Assembly (NCBI GenBank): GCA_029204225.1
Contig: CM055102.1
Coordinates: forward strand, 30,787,632-30,851,631
DNA length: 64,000 bases
DNA from: Diphasiastrum complanatum
Lineage: Eukaryota; Streptophyta; Lycopodiopsida; Lycopodiales; Lycopodiaceae
Direction of reading: 5' to 3'
Of this stretch, positions 44,780 through 55,674 are shown in pieces. The translations under genes were made by a program, and so were the position numbers. Every line of letters starts with the position of its first letter. The first letter of the stretch is position 1. The notes below the pieces were generated by a model. That model did not search any database. It was not told where the DNA came from and was given only the letters and a program-made list of their open reading frames with translations.

Positions 44780-45760
44780 GGAATCATTGAATTTAGAAAA
44801 AAAATAGGGCATGTGGAAGCCCAATGCATGCTCAAACAATTTGCACAAAGAATGGGAGGAAGAAATAATAATCAAGGGCCAAACAAGAATGCTTATCAAG
44901 CAAATAGTTTCTTGGATGAAGTGGAAAATTCAAGTGAAGAATGACATACATATTTGAGAGCCTCATTACATTATTTGTGATTATAAGGTGCTTTGTGCTA
45001 GTTTCGACCATATGCAATGTTTTTTTTTTATTGATGATGATGATATGCTCACATCATGAATGATTCTCATTGTTCGAGAGGCTAATTGCAAAATGGTACT
45101 TGGTGATAATAACATCCAAGAAATCAAAGGGCACAAAAGTGTGTCAATTCACTTGGATCAAGGCGATAAAAATAAATCAAGAAATATCTTTTTCATACTT
45201 GGTCTCACAATGTATTTACTATCTATTGAATGCATAGTTGATAACAACACAAGAGTTGAGTTCTATAATAATTTTCTCATCAAGAACATGCACAAGAATT
45301 TCAAATTGATTTCCATAAGAGTTAGGATTGATAGAAAATTGTACATAATTCAATCATCATTGATCAACAAGCTTTCATTATACACAAAATTAATCAATCA
45401 TGATTATGGCATAATTAGTATGGTCACTTTAACTGTACAAATCATTGTCCAATTAAAAGATGATCAAGGGTTTACCATAGATTGAGAATGAACCAGGAAT
45501 ATATAAAGTCTGTGTCATGGGAAAACATCATCTACTCCACTTTCCTACATGAGGAGCATATCATGCAAAGGCACCATTGGCGCTAATGCATAGTAGTCTA
45601 TGAGGAAAGGGGGTGGGGGGGAGCATCTCATATGCAATCTATCAGTGATTTGATACACTTCATTTTTTAAATTGATGATTTCTCTAAAAAGACTTTTATT
45701 TACTTTATGAAGTATAAGTCACAAGTGATAAATGATTTCATTAAATTCTCATAGACAAGG
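44780..45760 (+). pseudogene. Copia gag knuckle, protease and integrase start, element M
   Basis: Decayed plus-strand copia: the end of a zinc knuckle (GHVEAQC), then a 141-codon frame 45,060-45,485 whose spacing (VSIHLDQGDKNKSRNIFFIL) resembles the protease/gag-pre-integrase boundary, then an integrase start with FXIDDFSKKTFIYFMKYKSQ-like sequence near 45,670-45,740. Stops and shifts separate all parts. RT is absent; the sequence changes to gypsy protease at about 45,770. Confidence 0.6.
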
Positions 45761-45769
45761 AGAAAGAAG

Positions 45770-46189
45770 AAGTTTTCTCTACTTGAGATATCCCTTCTTG
45801 TAGTTGACCTTGGAGACATGGGAGCACCAGAGATTGACATCTCTATCTCAGGGTGTTTAATTGAAAAAGTACCAATTGACTCTGGGTCAAGCGTTAATAT
45901 TATGACGGAAGATACGGAACTTGAACTTATTGATATCAAGCCTACTCATAGAAAGATTAAACTGGCCAACTCAACAAGAAGGAAGCCTGTAGGAGCGTCA
46001 TGAATTTTATTGTCATCCGACCAGTCGAAACAGGCAACTACTCTATCCTTATCGAAAGACCTTGGCTATATCAAACAAACACCAATGTTCATTGGAGGAA
46101 AAAGGAGTTGCGGTTTTGAGTAAGAGAACATGATGAACAAGGTGCCGCCCATATTTCCCGATCGCCGGACTCTGATTTTGAAGAGGGAG
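45770..46189 (+). pseudogene. Gypsy retropepsin fragment
   Basis: Keeps the active-site loop KVPIDSGSSVNIMTEDTELE (a proper D-S-G), then KLANSTRRKPVG and, after a frameshift, VIRPVETGNYSILI and RPWLYQTNTNVHW. These are gypsy aspartic protease hallmarks. It is immediately followed by GAAGAGGGAG and a family-T copia LTR, so its own pol is missing. Confidence 0.82.
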
Positions 46190-46855
46190 TGTGAGAGATT
46201 TCAACAAGTTTAGTGTTTAGTCATATTTCAACAAGTTTAGTCTAGTTTAGTCATATTTTAGTCTAGTTTAGTCAAGTTTATTCTAGTTTAGTCTAGTTTA
46301 GTCATATTTTGATAAATTGTTAATATGAGGCCAAAACTCATTTTAGACTTAGAGATAAACTTTTTGAAGTTATAAAATACATTCAATAAACACTTTTTGA
46401 AAGTGTGGGAAAGTTGGTAGTTGAGTTTGAGAGAGATTCAAATTTGAACTTTGGGTACATTGAATCTAGACCCAAGACAAAACCTTCTATTTTAAGCACT
46501 TTTGGTCCATTTTTCTACTATATAGAGAACTAGTGAAAACTCTTCTAGAAGTATAAACTCGACTTTTACAGCCTATTCCACATGTGTGAGCAGACCTCTA
46601 CACATGGAATGTGATACCTAATCTCATGATGTGGATCATGCAATCACTAGATTGATGCCATGTGGCATAAAACTTAAAAACTTGATTTTGGCCTTTTTAG
46701 CCAATAGAATTTGGATTAAACCATATGTACAAGTTGTATGATTGTACTACATGAAAAGTACATTTATTTCACATGTGGGAACAGGCTCCACACATGTGTA
46801 ATCATAATAGACACAAGTCTTTATGATATTTACAATGTTTGATCAAGTTTGCTTG
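46190..46855 (+). repeat. Copia LTR, family T, plus orientation
   Basis: Starts TGTGAGAGATTTCAAC and aligns with the minus-strand copies at 505-1131 and 28,500-29,070 from about 46,310 on. Between 46,200 and 46,315 it has a private expansion of TTTAGTC-type units (AGTTTAGTCATATTT/AGTTTAGTCTA). Confidence 0.75.
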
Positions 46856-47239
46856 TGCCAATTTTCACAGTTGCCATGATGTTGTTGGTAGAAGACGTGG
46901 CAATTTGTGACCATGTCGTTAGCAAGGTTGCCAGTATTCACACCTATCAGCTTGGGCCGATAAATTTTATTTTTTGCCTTTGTAAGGGTTGATGGTGCCA
47001 AGCTGGCTGTGGATCAAGGAATTTGGCCACTTCTTTATAAGTTTTTCATCAATCGAGGTTGGGAAGAATATAGCTGCCTCGCTCCTTGGTTTGAAACTTC
47101 TTGCCGAACTCTTGAGATATCAGCATTTCCTTGCTAGGTGCATTTGGAGTGATCCTAAGCCTTATTGAGGGTGCTTCAGCTGCAAAGGCATGTTCCTCTT
47201 GTGGATTGGGTTGAAAGGAGTACAACTATAAGTGGGAAG

Positions 47240-48371
47240 AAAAGATCTCTGACAGCCCTCAAACACGAAAAGCTACCACCAACTATGGTTGTCTCTTACA
47301 AATGATGGTCTAGCAACACTTAGGGCACAGGACAACTGCAATCCTCAAAGAACTCGAAGATCTGTATCATGCCACCAGAAAGCGGGCCAGTCCTTAAGTA
47401 TCAACCGAACTCGCCTCATCTGCACCTCCCACAAAGAAGCAAAAGGGTAAGGGCATAAGAACTAAAAAAGACATCTCCCCTGATATCTTATCCAGTGATA
47501 TAGGGGCAAAGTATGTTGAATCCGATGGAAGCCTTAAAGCTTCCCAGGTCCCAAACGAACTATTGGTGCAACAAGAGGCCCTACTTCAATAGGCCCAACG
47601 AAGAAGACAAGTAGTAACAGCTGCCATTAGCTCTTTTGATGGAGGCACTTCCAGCTCCAGCAACTTAGATCAGTTCAGCTATTCAGGTATCGTCTCCTAC
47701 TAACACCACTCTCCTTCCACCATTACCTCTACCACTTATTGCCATATCCACACCTTCCATTACATTTAACATGGGCCTTGATACCATTCCAAAAAGACCA
47801 TCTCCCGTACATATTTCCCCTCTGCTTGACTCTTTGATCAACGTAGACAGTTTTGCCTTACACTTACTAACGCAAACCCAATCCACCACTATAACAACCA
47901 GTCCCATCCATTCTTCTCAACATGTCCTTCTATATGAAGGATCAGTTGGAACAGGTCAACTTCACAGACTTTGCACCTCCAGCTATTCCCAAGGGAACTC
48001 AGATTCCAGTGGAGGCATATCAAAAGTTGGCACAAAAGTTAAAGGCCACAATGGAGCAACATACCCAAATGCGAAAAGCATATACTACCTCTGTCGAGGC
48101 CTTAAACCAATGTATTGCCACCCTAGAAGAAAATCTAAAGGCAGCCACCCAATCGGCACCTTCTGTCCATGTAGAACACACTGAGTTTCACCAATCAGGG
48201 TATTATTACGATGGATCCGATGGTGGTGATGGGATAGGTTTTCAAGGGCCTACAATAGTAAATCAGGTGTCAACGTTTCAAGTCTTAGATCAAGTGTTGG
48301 CAGCTCCTCCACCAATCGACCTACATTGGTGGTACTTCTTCCCAACATCTCTTCCACTCTTTCGCTTCTAA
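47240..48371 (+). pseudogene. ORF Z: Pro/Ser/Thr-rich and coiled-coil protein
   Basis: Plus frames with low-complexity Ser/Thr/Pro stretches (47,690-47,920), then a coiled-coil stretch: YQKLAQKLKATMEQHTQMRK, SVEALNQCIATLEENLKAA. It ends in an acidic/Gly-rich segment and QVLDQVLAAPPP. The layout (low complexity then coiled coil) recalls ORFX, but I see no clear sequence match. The best open stretch is 47,922-48,371. Frames before 47,770 are broken. It is probably retroelement-encoded. Confidence 0.4.
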
Positions 48372-48830
48372 CCCCATTGACACAACTAACTTTCCCTTCA
48401 TCTGACCCCAATTTTCTCCTGGATCCCAATGCATTGCTGAATCTAATCCATCACCACCTCTCTCGTGGGGTCGTTCAACGTCATGGTAAGGGAAAAGAGA
48501 TCGCTCGGTGGAATGCGATCTGTGTGTACTATGTGCACTTCGACTAGGACCATCAAGAGCTTCCATCGTTGCACGTAGTTTGGGATCCTTGATCAGCTTT
48601 ACGACAATACCATCATTGGTCTGAGCAATGGTTTTGTCATCGTCAATTAAGAACGTCTTGAAGTAGTTTTGATTTTAACTGGTGCCCTTGCTATAAATGG
48701 TCTCTCCAGCTTCTGGAAAGCCAATTAGTTGAATCCTGGTTGGGGTAATGTCGATGGTGATGTAACTGCTAACCTTGTGAAAATCAAAAAGCCATCCAGC
48801 TTGACTTTTGGGGTTGATGGAGATTTTCAT
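48321..48830 (-). pseudogene. Unrecognised 170-codon minus-strand frame
   Basis: From ATG at 48,830 the minus strand is open except for one TAA near 48,676: AGWLFDFHKVSSYITIDITP, FKTFLIDDDKTIAQTNDGIV and KLIKDPKLRATMEALD. The pattern looks like real protein (hydrophobic-polar alternation, few rare codons). I cannot assign a family. The last 80 residues, rich in His/Ser/Arg, overlap ORF Z in antisense and may not belong. Confidence 0.45.
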
Positions 48831-48839
48831 CTTGCATGT

Positions 48840-49821
48840 TGTGTTACAATCAAAATTAGCCTTGTAGGAACTCGAGCTACATCATAATGTCTAGTTGTCA
48901 TATGTGACATGCATATAGACTTAATTCATGAAATGGCCAAATTTGAGCTAGTAGGAACTCGAGGTACCATAAATGCACAAAGTCCTAATTTTCCAAAGTG
49001 ACATGCAAGGCATGCAAGAGTTGTCATGGACACATGCAAGTGAATTTGTACATTATTGACTCAACGCATGAACGAGAACAATTTGCGATAGTCAACGTGT
49101 CTTTGACTCAAAGCACGAACGATTCGCGAATCAATCACGAATCGCAAACACCCCTTCAAGACCACAAAGCCGAAAAAGGGACGCGAAACGAAAACTACGA
49201 AAAGAACGAAAGCAAATGGGAGATAACGAAACAAACAAAGGAAAATCTTTTGCGTTGCCAGCTGGCAGCTCAACGGGCTTCACGCCCAGCTGAAACGAGT
49301 AGCAACGACACAGACTAACTAAGTAGTTGATTAGCATTAACTAGTGATGTGATTCTATGTTTAGCTATCTTGTAAACTCCACATAGTGGAGGTATAAACG
49401 ATCCTCTCTGGATCATAAAGTAAATAGTGAATACAAGTAGTGTATACAGAGATCGATAAGAGACAGAGAGAGACGTAGCAAATAGAGTAAGAAAGAAAAG
49501 ACACCATAGCTATGCATGAAAGTCTGCCAACGAGTAGAACACAGCGAAAGAGTAGAATGTCATTCCGCCAACGAGTGAGACACTGACGAATTCACTCTAA
49601 ACTAAAACTGATAATTCAGTCACTCTATTTTCGTGCATCTTGTCTTGTGCTGTGGATCATGATTGCTAGAATAGAATATGTTCTTTGATGCGTAGTTGAG
49701 TGTCTGGGATCCTGTAAGGACTTCCGCATAAAAGAAAATCAAAAGACAGAAAATTGTTTGCAATAAAGAAGACGAAGTGAGGACGAACACAAACCAGTCC
49801 CATGCACACACTCCCGCGACA
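48840..49821 (+). repeat. Copia LTR J (5' LTR, left end uncertain)
   Basis: The right end (CCGCGACA, 49,821) is fixed by the following PBS. It contains one exact TTCGCGAA (49,133) with flanking CGAA-rich sequence like LTR G. A start at 48,840-49,020 is plausible; no partner LTR is available for comparison. Confidence 0.5.
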
Positions 49822-49833
49822 TGGTATTAGATC
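49822..49833 (+). promoter_or_regulatory. Primer-binding site of copia J (diverged)
   Basis: TGGTATTAGATC, two changes from TGGTATCAGAGC, directly after the LTR end. Confidence 0.7.
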
Positions 49834-49883
49834 CACCAGGTTGTCACTATTGATATCCCAGCGATTCTTCCAGACAACATAAT

Positions 49884-50519
49884 ATGGCTACGGCAATCCA
49901 AACCAGAGTAGCAATTAGTCTCGATGGCGCAAATTACAGAATCTGAAAATTCAATATCAAAACACTCCTGAAGGGCGAAGACATCTGGTCGGTGACCGAG
50001 CTCTCAGAGGTGCAGCCTCCAGAGTAAGACCCGAGGAGAGCTGAATGGATCAGAAAAGATGAGCACGCAATGGCGATCATCGTTTCGTCCATAAATGAAG
50101 ATCTACTCATGCAAATTGAAGACTGCAAAAGCAGCCATGCAGCATAGGAAAGATTAAAGCAGAAGTATGAAGTGAGGACTGCAGCTTCAGTCATGCACCC
50201 TCATAATCAACTACAATCAATAAGGTGGGATGGCAACCAGTTGGATCAGCACGTTGAGAAGATCAGAACGATCTTCGCTCAACTCGTTGCATGAGGACAA
50301 GAGCACCAGGTCCCAGCACCACAGCAGCTGATGTACTTCATGAAATCTGTACCGACGTCCTATCAGCAACTGAGAATGCTCATACTGAGTCTACCAAATA
50401 TGACATTCGACAAAGCAGTCAGTCTTGTCGCTGATGAGAGACTGATGAGAGATGAAGGAGAGAGAAGCAGTGATCAAGAGAAGGCTCTCTTCACGAAAGG
50501 CAAGAAGAAACAATTTTAA
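49884..50519 (+). pseudogene. Copia gag, element J
   Basis: ATG at 49,884 with IQTRVAISLDGANYRI, TLLKGEDIWSVTELSEV, then HAMAIIVSSINEDLLMQIED, a UBN2 middle part and MYFMKSVPTSYQQLRMLILS, VSLVADERLMRDEGER, ending GKKKQF and TAA. It has four stops or shifts before 50,300. The knuckle and pol are missing. The next bases belong to the ParB/methylase gene. Confidence 0.85.
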
Positions 50520-50526
50520 ATTCTAG

Positions 50527-52766
50527 ACATAAATCAATGTGATAGGCCACTTGTAGATCCAATAACAGGAGACAGGCCAATGGAAGTTACAGAGCCTAAT
50601 GAAACACATGTACATAATTTAAAATTAAACTTTAAAGATCATACACAGGCCATAGTTACTCCCTTTGTTGTTTTGGTTGATCCCAACGAATGCAATGATG
50701 TTGCAAATTTTGATTTTTCTTTATTAGATTCATATCATTTTTTTTGTTCTTGGGGGGATATACAGTTTACAAGCTCAAAAACAATTATCTCAAGAATATC
50801 CCCATATTCCAAGCTTTCAAACTGTGAGTGCCATTGCATTTGCTGGCCTGACAATGGAAGAAGCAAAATTATTGGCTTGGGACCACAATATTGATTAGGA
50901 CTACCGGATGAAGATGACCGTGATACAAAGAAGTCCTTTTTTTCACAAAGAATACATGAGAGTCTCCAAAGCAGGAGATGTAAATCAACTTGAGCTGAAA
51001 GCACTATGTGCTCAAGAGACAGGCCTGTCTTTTGGTTTGAAAAATCCTACACAGAGCCTTACTAAATACGATAATTTTTTTCAGCCTGCTTTTGGTAGTG
51101 GCCAGGTAATTTGTTTGGCTATGCTCATTATGGAATGCTCTGGTCATAATATATGTTGTAATCTTTTTAAATTGTTTTTATCAGACTAAAATTTTGAGCT
51201 CAATTTTAATATTGGTTAAATTCTTTATCAATTAATTTTTTTTTAATTTCAGGTGTGGGCCCTTGTTGATAAATTTTTTGAAAACTTTTCAAATAAAAGG
51301 CCAACCTGCTCAGGGTGCCTCAAAACAAAATTGTGAGCACTCAAACTCTGAAGCCAATCCCTACTGAAATGAGAATATTAGAGTGGAAGAATATGCAAGG
51401 GATTAGCTCTTCAGAGCTAATAATAAGTGTTCTTTCAAGAGTTGCCGATGGTCAACTTTCCCTGACAAAAATAGGAAAAGAATTTCAGAGGTAATAATCA
51501 TAATTTAAATATTTATTTTCATGTTACCTTTTTTAATAAAATGATTTTCATAATTTGATTGGATTTCTAACAATTATATTTTTTAAATGCAGGCACAAAT
51601 TATTTATAAAAGTTCAAGAAGCCCTTGTAACAGGGTTAAATTGTCAAGATTTCGATAAGTGCCAGAGGCTTTATCCTCTGAGCAGCCGAAATGAAGCCCT
51701 GAGTCCATTTTTGATTTTGTTTAGAGACATGGTATTTATTTCACCCATGCTTAGCATAGGTGCTTATTAATTGTTTCTTTTCTATATTCTATGTCTCCTA
51801 TGCTAAGCATAGCTTTTTCTTTATTTAATTATTATTTTTTGATAAGTTAAGTCTCCTATTCTATTTTATATTTTTTTGTCTCCCATGCTAAGCATTGTTT
51901 TTTCCTTTTCAGTCTCCCGAAGACAAAAAAAAACAAAGTCCTTCCAGAGCAATTCAAGAGACATGTTCTGAAGGCAAAAGCAGAAAAAAGAGACAAGGAG
52001 ATATTGGCACGGGGTGAGACCATTGCGGAGGAGGATCCATTAGAGACCTACTTTCCCAAAAGTGTCGATGATCAACCATGCTTTTACTCTATTGAGGAGG
52101 GCGATTGCAGAGAAATTTCAAAATTTTTAAGAAAAAGGCCTTAAAAAAACACTCTACATCGCCGATACACATATGGATTTCAGATGAAGGAATTATTAAA
52201 TGATGATACTCCTTTCAAATTCACTAAAGTCCATAGTTTTATGCAGGGCTTTCTTGAAGTCACAACTTCTCCAATTTGGAGGGTTGTTATTTTTCATTCT
52301 TCTTGGCAGTCAGCATCAGTACAGAAAGCTCTACTAACTTTCTGCAATGCGGGAATTGCGAATGCTGTGTGGTAAGTTCTTAAGTTTCTGAATTATCAAT
52401 TCGTATTTTAATTCATAATTTTATTTTAAATTTTTTATTTTAAAATTAAAATTTTTAAATTAAAATTTTTAAATTAAAATTTTAAATTGATTTTACTTGT
52501 AATGTTCCATGTCAGGTACAAGCCCAATGTCGGGAACTCGGGAGGAGCTCGACTTTGCAATGAAATAGAATACATAATCATCAGTTATTATTCTTTGGAT
52601 GGCAAATGCTCGATGCTGCATTATAACACTTTCGGACTGACAAGTTTTGGAAACTTGTTCCAGTATCCAACTGTGACAAAAAAATTAAAAAATCCAATGA
52701 CGGGTTCCGTGGCTTGTCCCTACCGAAAGCCACAACAATTAATTAATCATTTATTTGATATGTAAT
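50527..52766 (+). pseudogene. ParB-like plus N4/N6 DNA methylase gene remnant, five exons
   Basis: Exons about 50,527-51,105, 51,253-51,490, 51,593-51,731, 51,913-52,371 and 52,516-52,766; introns of 147, 102, 181 and 144 bases, all GT..AG. Exon 1 has a ParB/sulfiredoxin-type fold signature: TPFVVLVDPNE, a GG box with QAQKQLSQEYPHIPSF, LTMEEAKLLAWDHNID. Exon 4 carries the methylase motif IV area (IADT...YGF, disrupted) and IFHSSWQSASVQKALLTF. Exon 5 continues WYKPN, CNEIEYIIISYYS and a KPQQLINHLF end. Motif I (FxGxG), which should follow, is missing: the gene is cut by gypsy integrase. Lesions: shifts near 50,745, 51,315, 51,925 and 52,165, TAG 50,896, TAA 52,142. Residual DNA methyltransferase, inactive here. 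Confidence 0.75.
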
Positions 52767-52767
52767 A

Positions 52768-53215
52768 ATGTTTTCGTAAAGAAAACGCATGACAATCTTT
52801 GTGTTGGCGTCCTTTCTTGCCCGAGCCTCAATCCATTTAGTGGCATAATCTGTGGCTATTAGGATATAACGGGCTTGTGTGTGTTTCGCTACTGGGCTGA
52901 TTGGTCCAACAAAGTCAATTCTCCATTTATGAAAGGCTTCGTTTTTTATAATGGGAGTCAAAGGTGTGAAGTCTGCTTTCGTATTTTTCTTGGCTCATTG
53001 ACAGACATCACATGTTTTAATGACAACAAATGTGTCTTTAAATAATGATGGCCACCACAAGCCTTCTCAAAGGATAATCTTAGCTGTCACTTCAGCAAAG
53101 AAGTGACTGCCGCCAATGCCCTCATTAGCCTGAGATATGATAGGTCATAGCTCAGATTCATAAGCACATCATCGGATAATATCGTCAACGTCCCTTCGGT
53201 TGAGATCAGGATGGA
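52768..53215 (-). pseudogene. Gypsy integrase N-terminus (zinc finger and core start)
   Basis: Minus strand: the HHCC zinc-finger region (GIGGSHFFAEVTAKII, LWWPSLFKDTF, TCDVCQ) followed by FHKWRIDFVGPISPV and IATDYATKWIEARA, the first catalytic Asp of the core. It ends at FLYENI, where the ParB/methylase gene joins. Stops lie near 53,090, 53,140 and 52,995. Confidence 0.88.
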
Positions 53216-53530
53216 AGGCTCCAGTCAAGATTTAACAAGAAGCCTCCGATTGAGCTCTGATAGGAAGTTTTGATCGAGATCTAAGAGAAATCCTCCGGAC
53301 GAGAGCTAACAGAAAGCTTCGGTTGAGATGTGAGAGAAAGCCTCCAGTCAAGATGTGACAGGATGCATGATTTGAATGGAATGCCCTCAGTCGAAACTTG
53401 ATAGAAAGCTTTGGTTGAGATGTTACAAGATGCCTCCAGTTGAGATTTGACAGAACGCCTCCTGTCGAGATGTAACTGAAAGGCTCGGGTGAGATTTTAT
53501 CGATGAGCATCGGTTGAGATTTAACTCAAG
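53190..53530 (+). repeat. Minisatellite, ~25-bp unit, about 13 copies
   Basis: Units of the form CGGTTGAGATTTGACAGAAA plus GCCTC recur with 60-85% identity at a period of 24-28 bases. Confidence 0.85.
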
Positions 53531-54619
53531 ACTTGGCAAGATATTTCTAGTAGTGATTCGGTCGAGAGTTGATGTGTAGTTTTAATAAGTGAATGAAACA
53601 AGGTTTGGTCCGGTCCAGACGAGAGTCGTGGAGCTCGGCTAGATAAGGATTGTGAAGCCTCGGTTGAAAACAAAGCTATATGTCGGTCGAGACCAAAGTG
53701 ATGAGCTCGGTAAGGATGCATGTGAGAGATTTCAGAGCGATGGTTTGGCAACACAGATTGGAAAGGTTTAACGTCGATAAGTGTCTGTGTAGCTGTATAA
53801 ATGGTGCCAAACGTTCACACATTCCAGCCCAATCTATGAACACGATTTTCTTCTTTCTTTACTTCTTCTCTTTGTTATGTCTCAGGTGGTTACTGCTCTA
53901 GAAACTGGGTGTTCTACTCGTTTCCAAAAGACAATTCTTTACAATTAAGCCTCTTGTTTAGAATGGTTTCCAGGCAGAAGTATTTCTCAGTTTGCAGCAT
54001 GTATTCCCAGCCTGTCAGTGGGATGAAATGGTTACGTTCACTTAGCTACATGCATTTACAAGCCATACAACCAAATCCTTGCTCAAGCACAGATTAACGT
54101 TTTGGACAGAGAGCAAATCTACAATCTATCTACCAAACTATCCTAAGAGATCAGGGAACAATACAATAACAGGATTAAGCTACTCAACAAGAAACAAGAA
54201 TAAAAAAAGCTAATCTTCCTAACAACATTTTAGCAACCCACGAATCGAGAAACACCCATTTTTTGATGCTTGGAATATCCAAGGGCAATCAAGGATATGA
54301 TTGTTAGTAAAAAATGCAAGAGCAGATCCACAACCTCAGCCTATATAGTTTACCTGAATGCTCAAACTACAAAATCAAGAAACAAGAAAATTAATCCACA
54401 TCTACATTCCACAAAACAAGAAAGTAAGCAAGAAATCTAATTAATCCACAATCACACAAAGAAATCAGAACATGCTCATAGGAATTTCACTCGAGAAGAT
54501 AGCCATGAACAAGGAGCTTCTCAATTGCCAAGAATTCGTGGAATATCTTCTTTATTCAATCAAGAGAAATGACAATACAATCAAGATGTTAGTAGAGAAA
54601 TTGATCACGCACATCGCAA
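53531..54619. other. No gene recognised
   Basis: Short frames only. The right part (from about 54,480) lies inside a minus-strand copia, just downstream of its PBS, so it should be leader or start of gag, but no gag residues are readable. Confidence 0.35.
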
Positions 54620-54631
54620 GCTCTAATACCA
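54620..54631 (-). promoter_or_regulatory. Primer-binding site of a minus-strand copia
   Basis: TGGTATTAGAGC on the minus strand, one change from the standard initiator tRNA-Met site. Confidence 0.8.
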
Positions 54632-55350
54632 TGTGAAAAATAAAGTTTCAAACATTAGAACTAGGCCAAGAGTGAATGCACAAGCCTCCAAAGATCATGA
54701 GGTAGACAAAACACTCACAACTGTGCTTCTAAGATCAAATTCACATCATGCATTATTGAAATGATAAAAATAAAACTTAATCATCATCAGAGCTGATAAC
54801 TATTTGTTCTCTTTCAAGAAACCTTCACTGGGTTGCAAACACCTTCGGTTTTGATCACAAAAACTTCAGTTTGAAAGGCAAACAATCCTTCCTAGCAGAT
54901 TTCCAAAAACATTAGAAAAACCGTCAAAAAACACCAAAAAATCATCAAAACCCTTAAAATACAGAAAGAGAACCTTCGTCCGATTCATTGTGCATAGGTG
55001 TGATTCAGATCTATCTACTACCAAGTTGGCGAAGAATAATACCAGAAATAGATGGTTTTTTCAGAAGATCAGTTGTCATATTGCCATATTTTTGCCAAAA
55101 AAGTCACTTTTTTGCAAAAATACTAGTATTAGCCTTGATCCTTCGCCAAAACCTCTGGCGAGTTTCCAGAACATTCCTTTTATAATAAAATACTATTTTT
55201 GAGTTTGACGAACATTCTTCTTATCCATATCATAGAAAATCTTGAGCCATAGTTTTATTTGTGTCAGATTTTGAATCTGAGAGTTTGACGAAGGTTATTT
55301 CCCTAAAAATTGTCATAAAAATCTGATCAAAGAGTTTTTTTCCAAAATAG
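54632..55350 (-). repeat. Copia 5' LTR (minus), right limit uncertain
   Basis: Ends TTTCACA on the minus strand against the PBS. No second copy in the window, so the start is a guess. Confidence 0.5.
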
Positions 55351-55358
55351 CACAGTTG

Positions 55359-55405
55359 AACTTTTTCCTATGGCCTTAACAAACGCAGCACAAGATTGGT
55401 ACTAT
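55359..55405 (+). repeat. 47-bp exact copy of gag sequence in the leader
   Basis: Identical to 55,892-55,938 inside gypsy N gag (the codons for LFPMALTNAAQDWYY), placed 533 bases upstream. Confidence 0.95.
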
Positions 55406-55674
55406 TTCTATTTCGCCAGTTCTATTTCTAGGTTCTGATTTTTCAGATCAAGTCTCTGTCAAAATATGGGTCAAATCTGATACAGTCTGATTTGGATTCT
55501 AAGAAATTTTTCATTTTTTAGAAGTATCGATTGAATTTAATTTTGAAATCTTTTTCATGATATAGAAATCAGATTCTTGAAAAGTGGAATAGATCTAGCA
55601 GATCTGATCTGGAATAGTTTTGATTGAAAAATCTAGATCCAATCTCATTGTCTGCTTGATTTGAATTTGTGAAG

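Noticed and set aside
44590..44790. Possible gag frame of copia M
   Set aside because: Position fits, but no conserved gag residues could be matched, so it was not called.
50527..52766. Bacterial contamination as the source of the methylase gene
   Set aside because: Four short AT-rich GT..AG introns and flanking plant retroelements on both sides.
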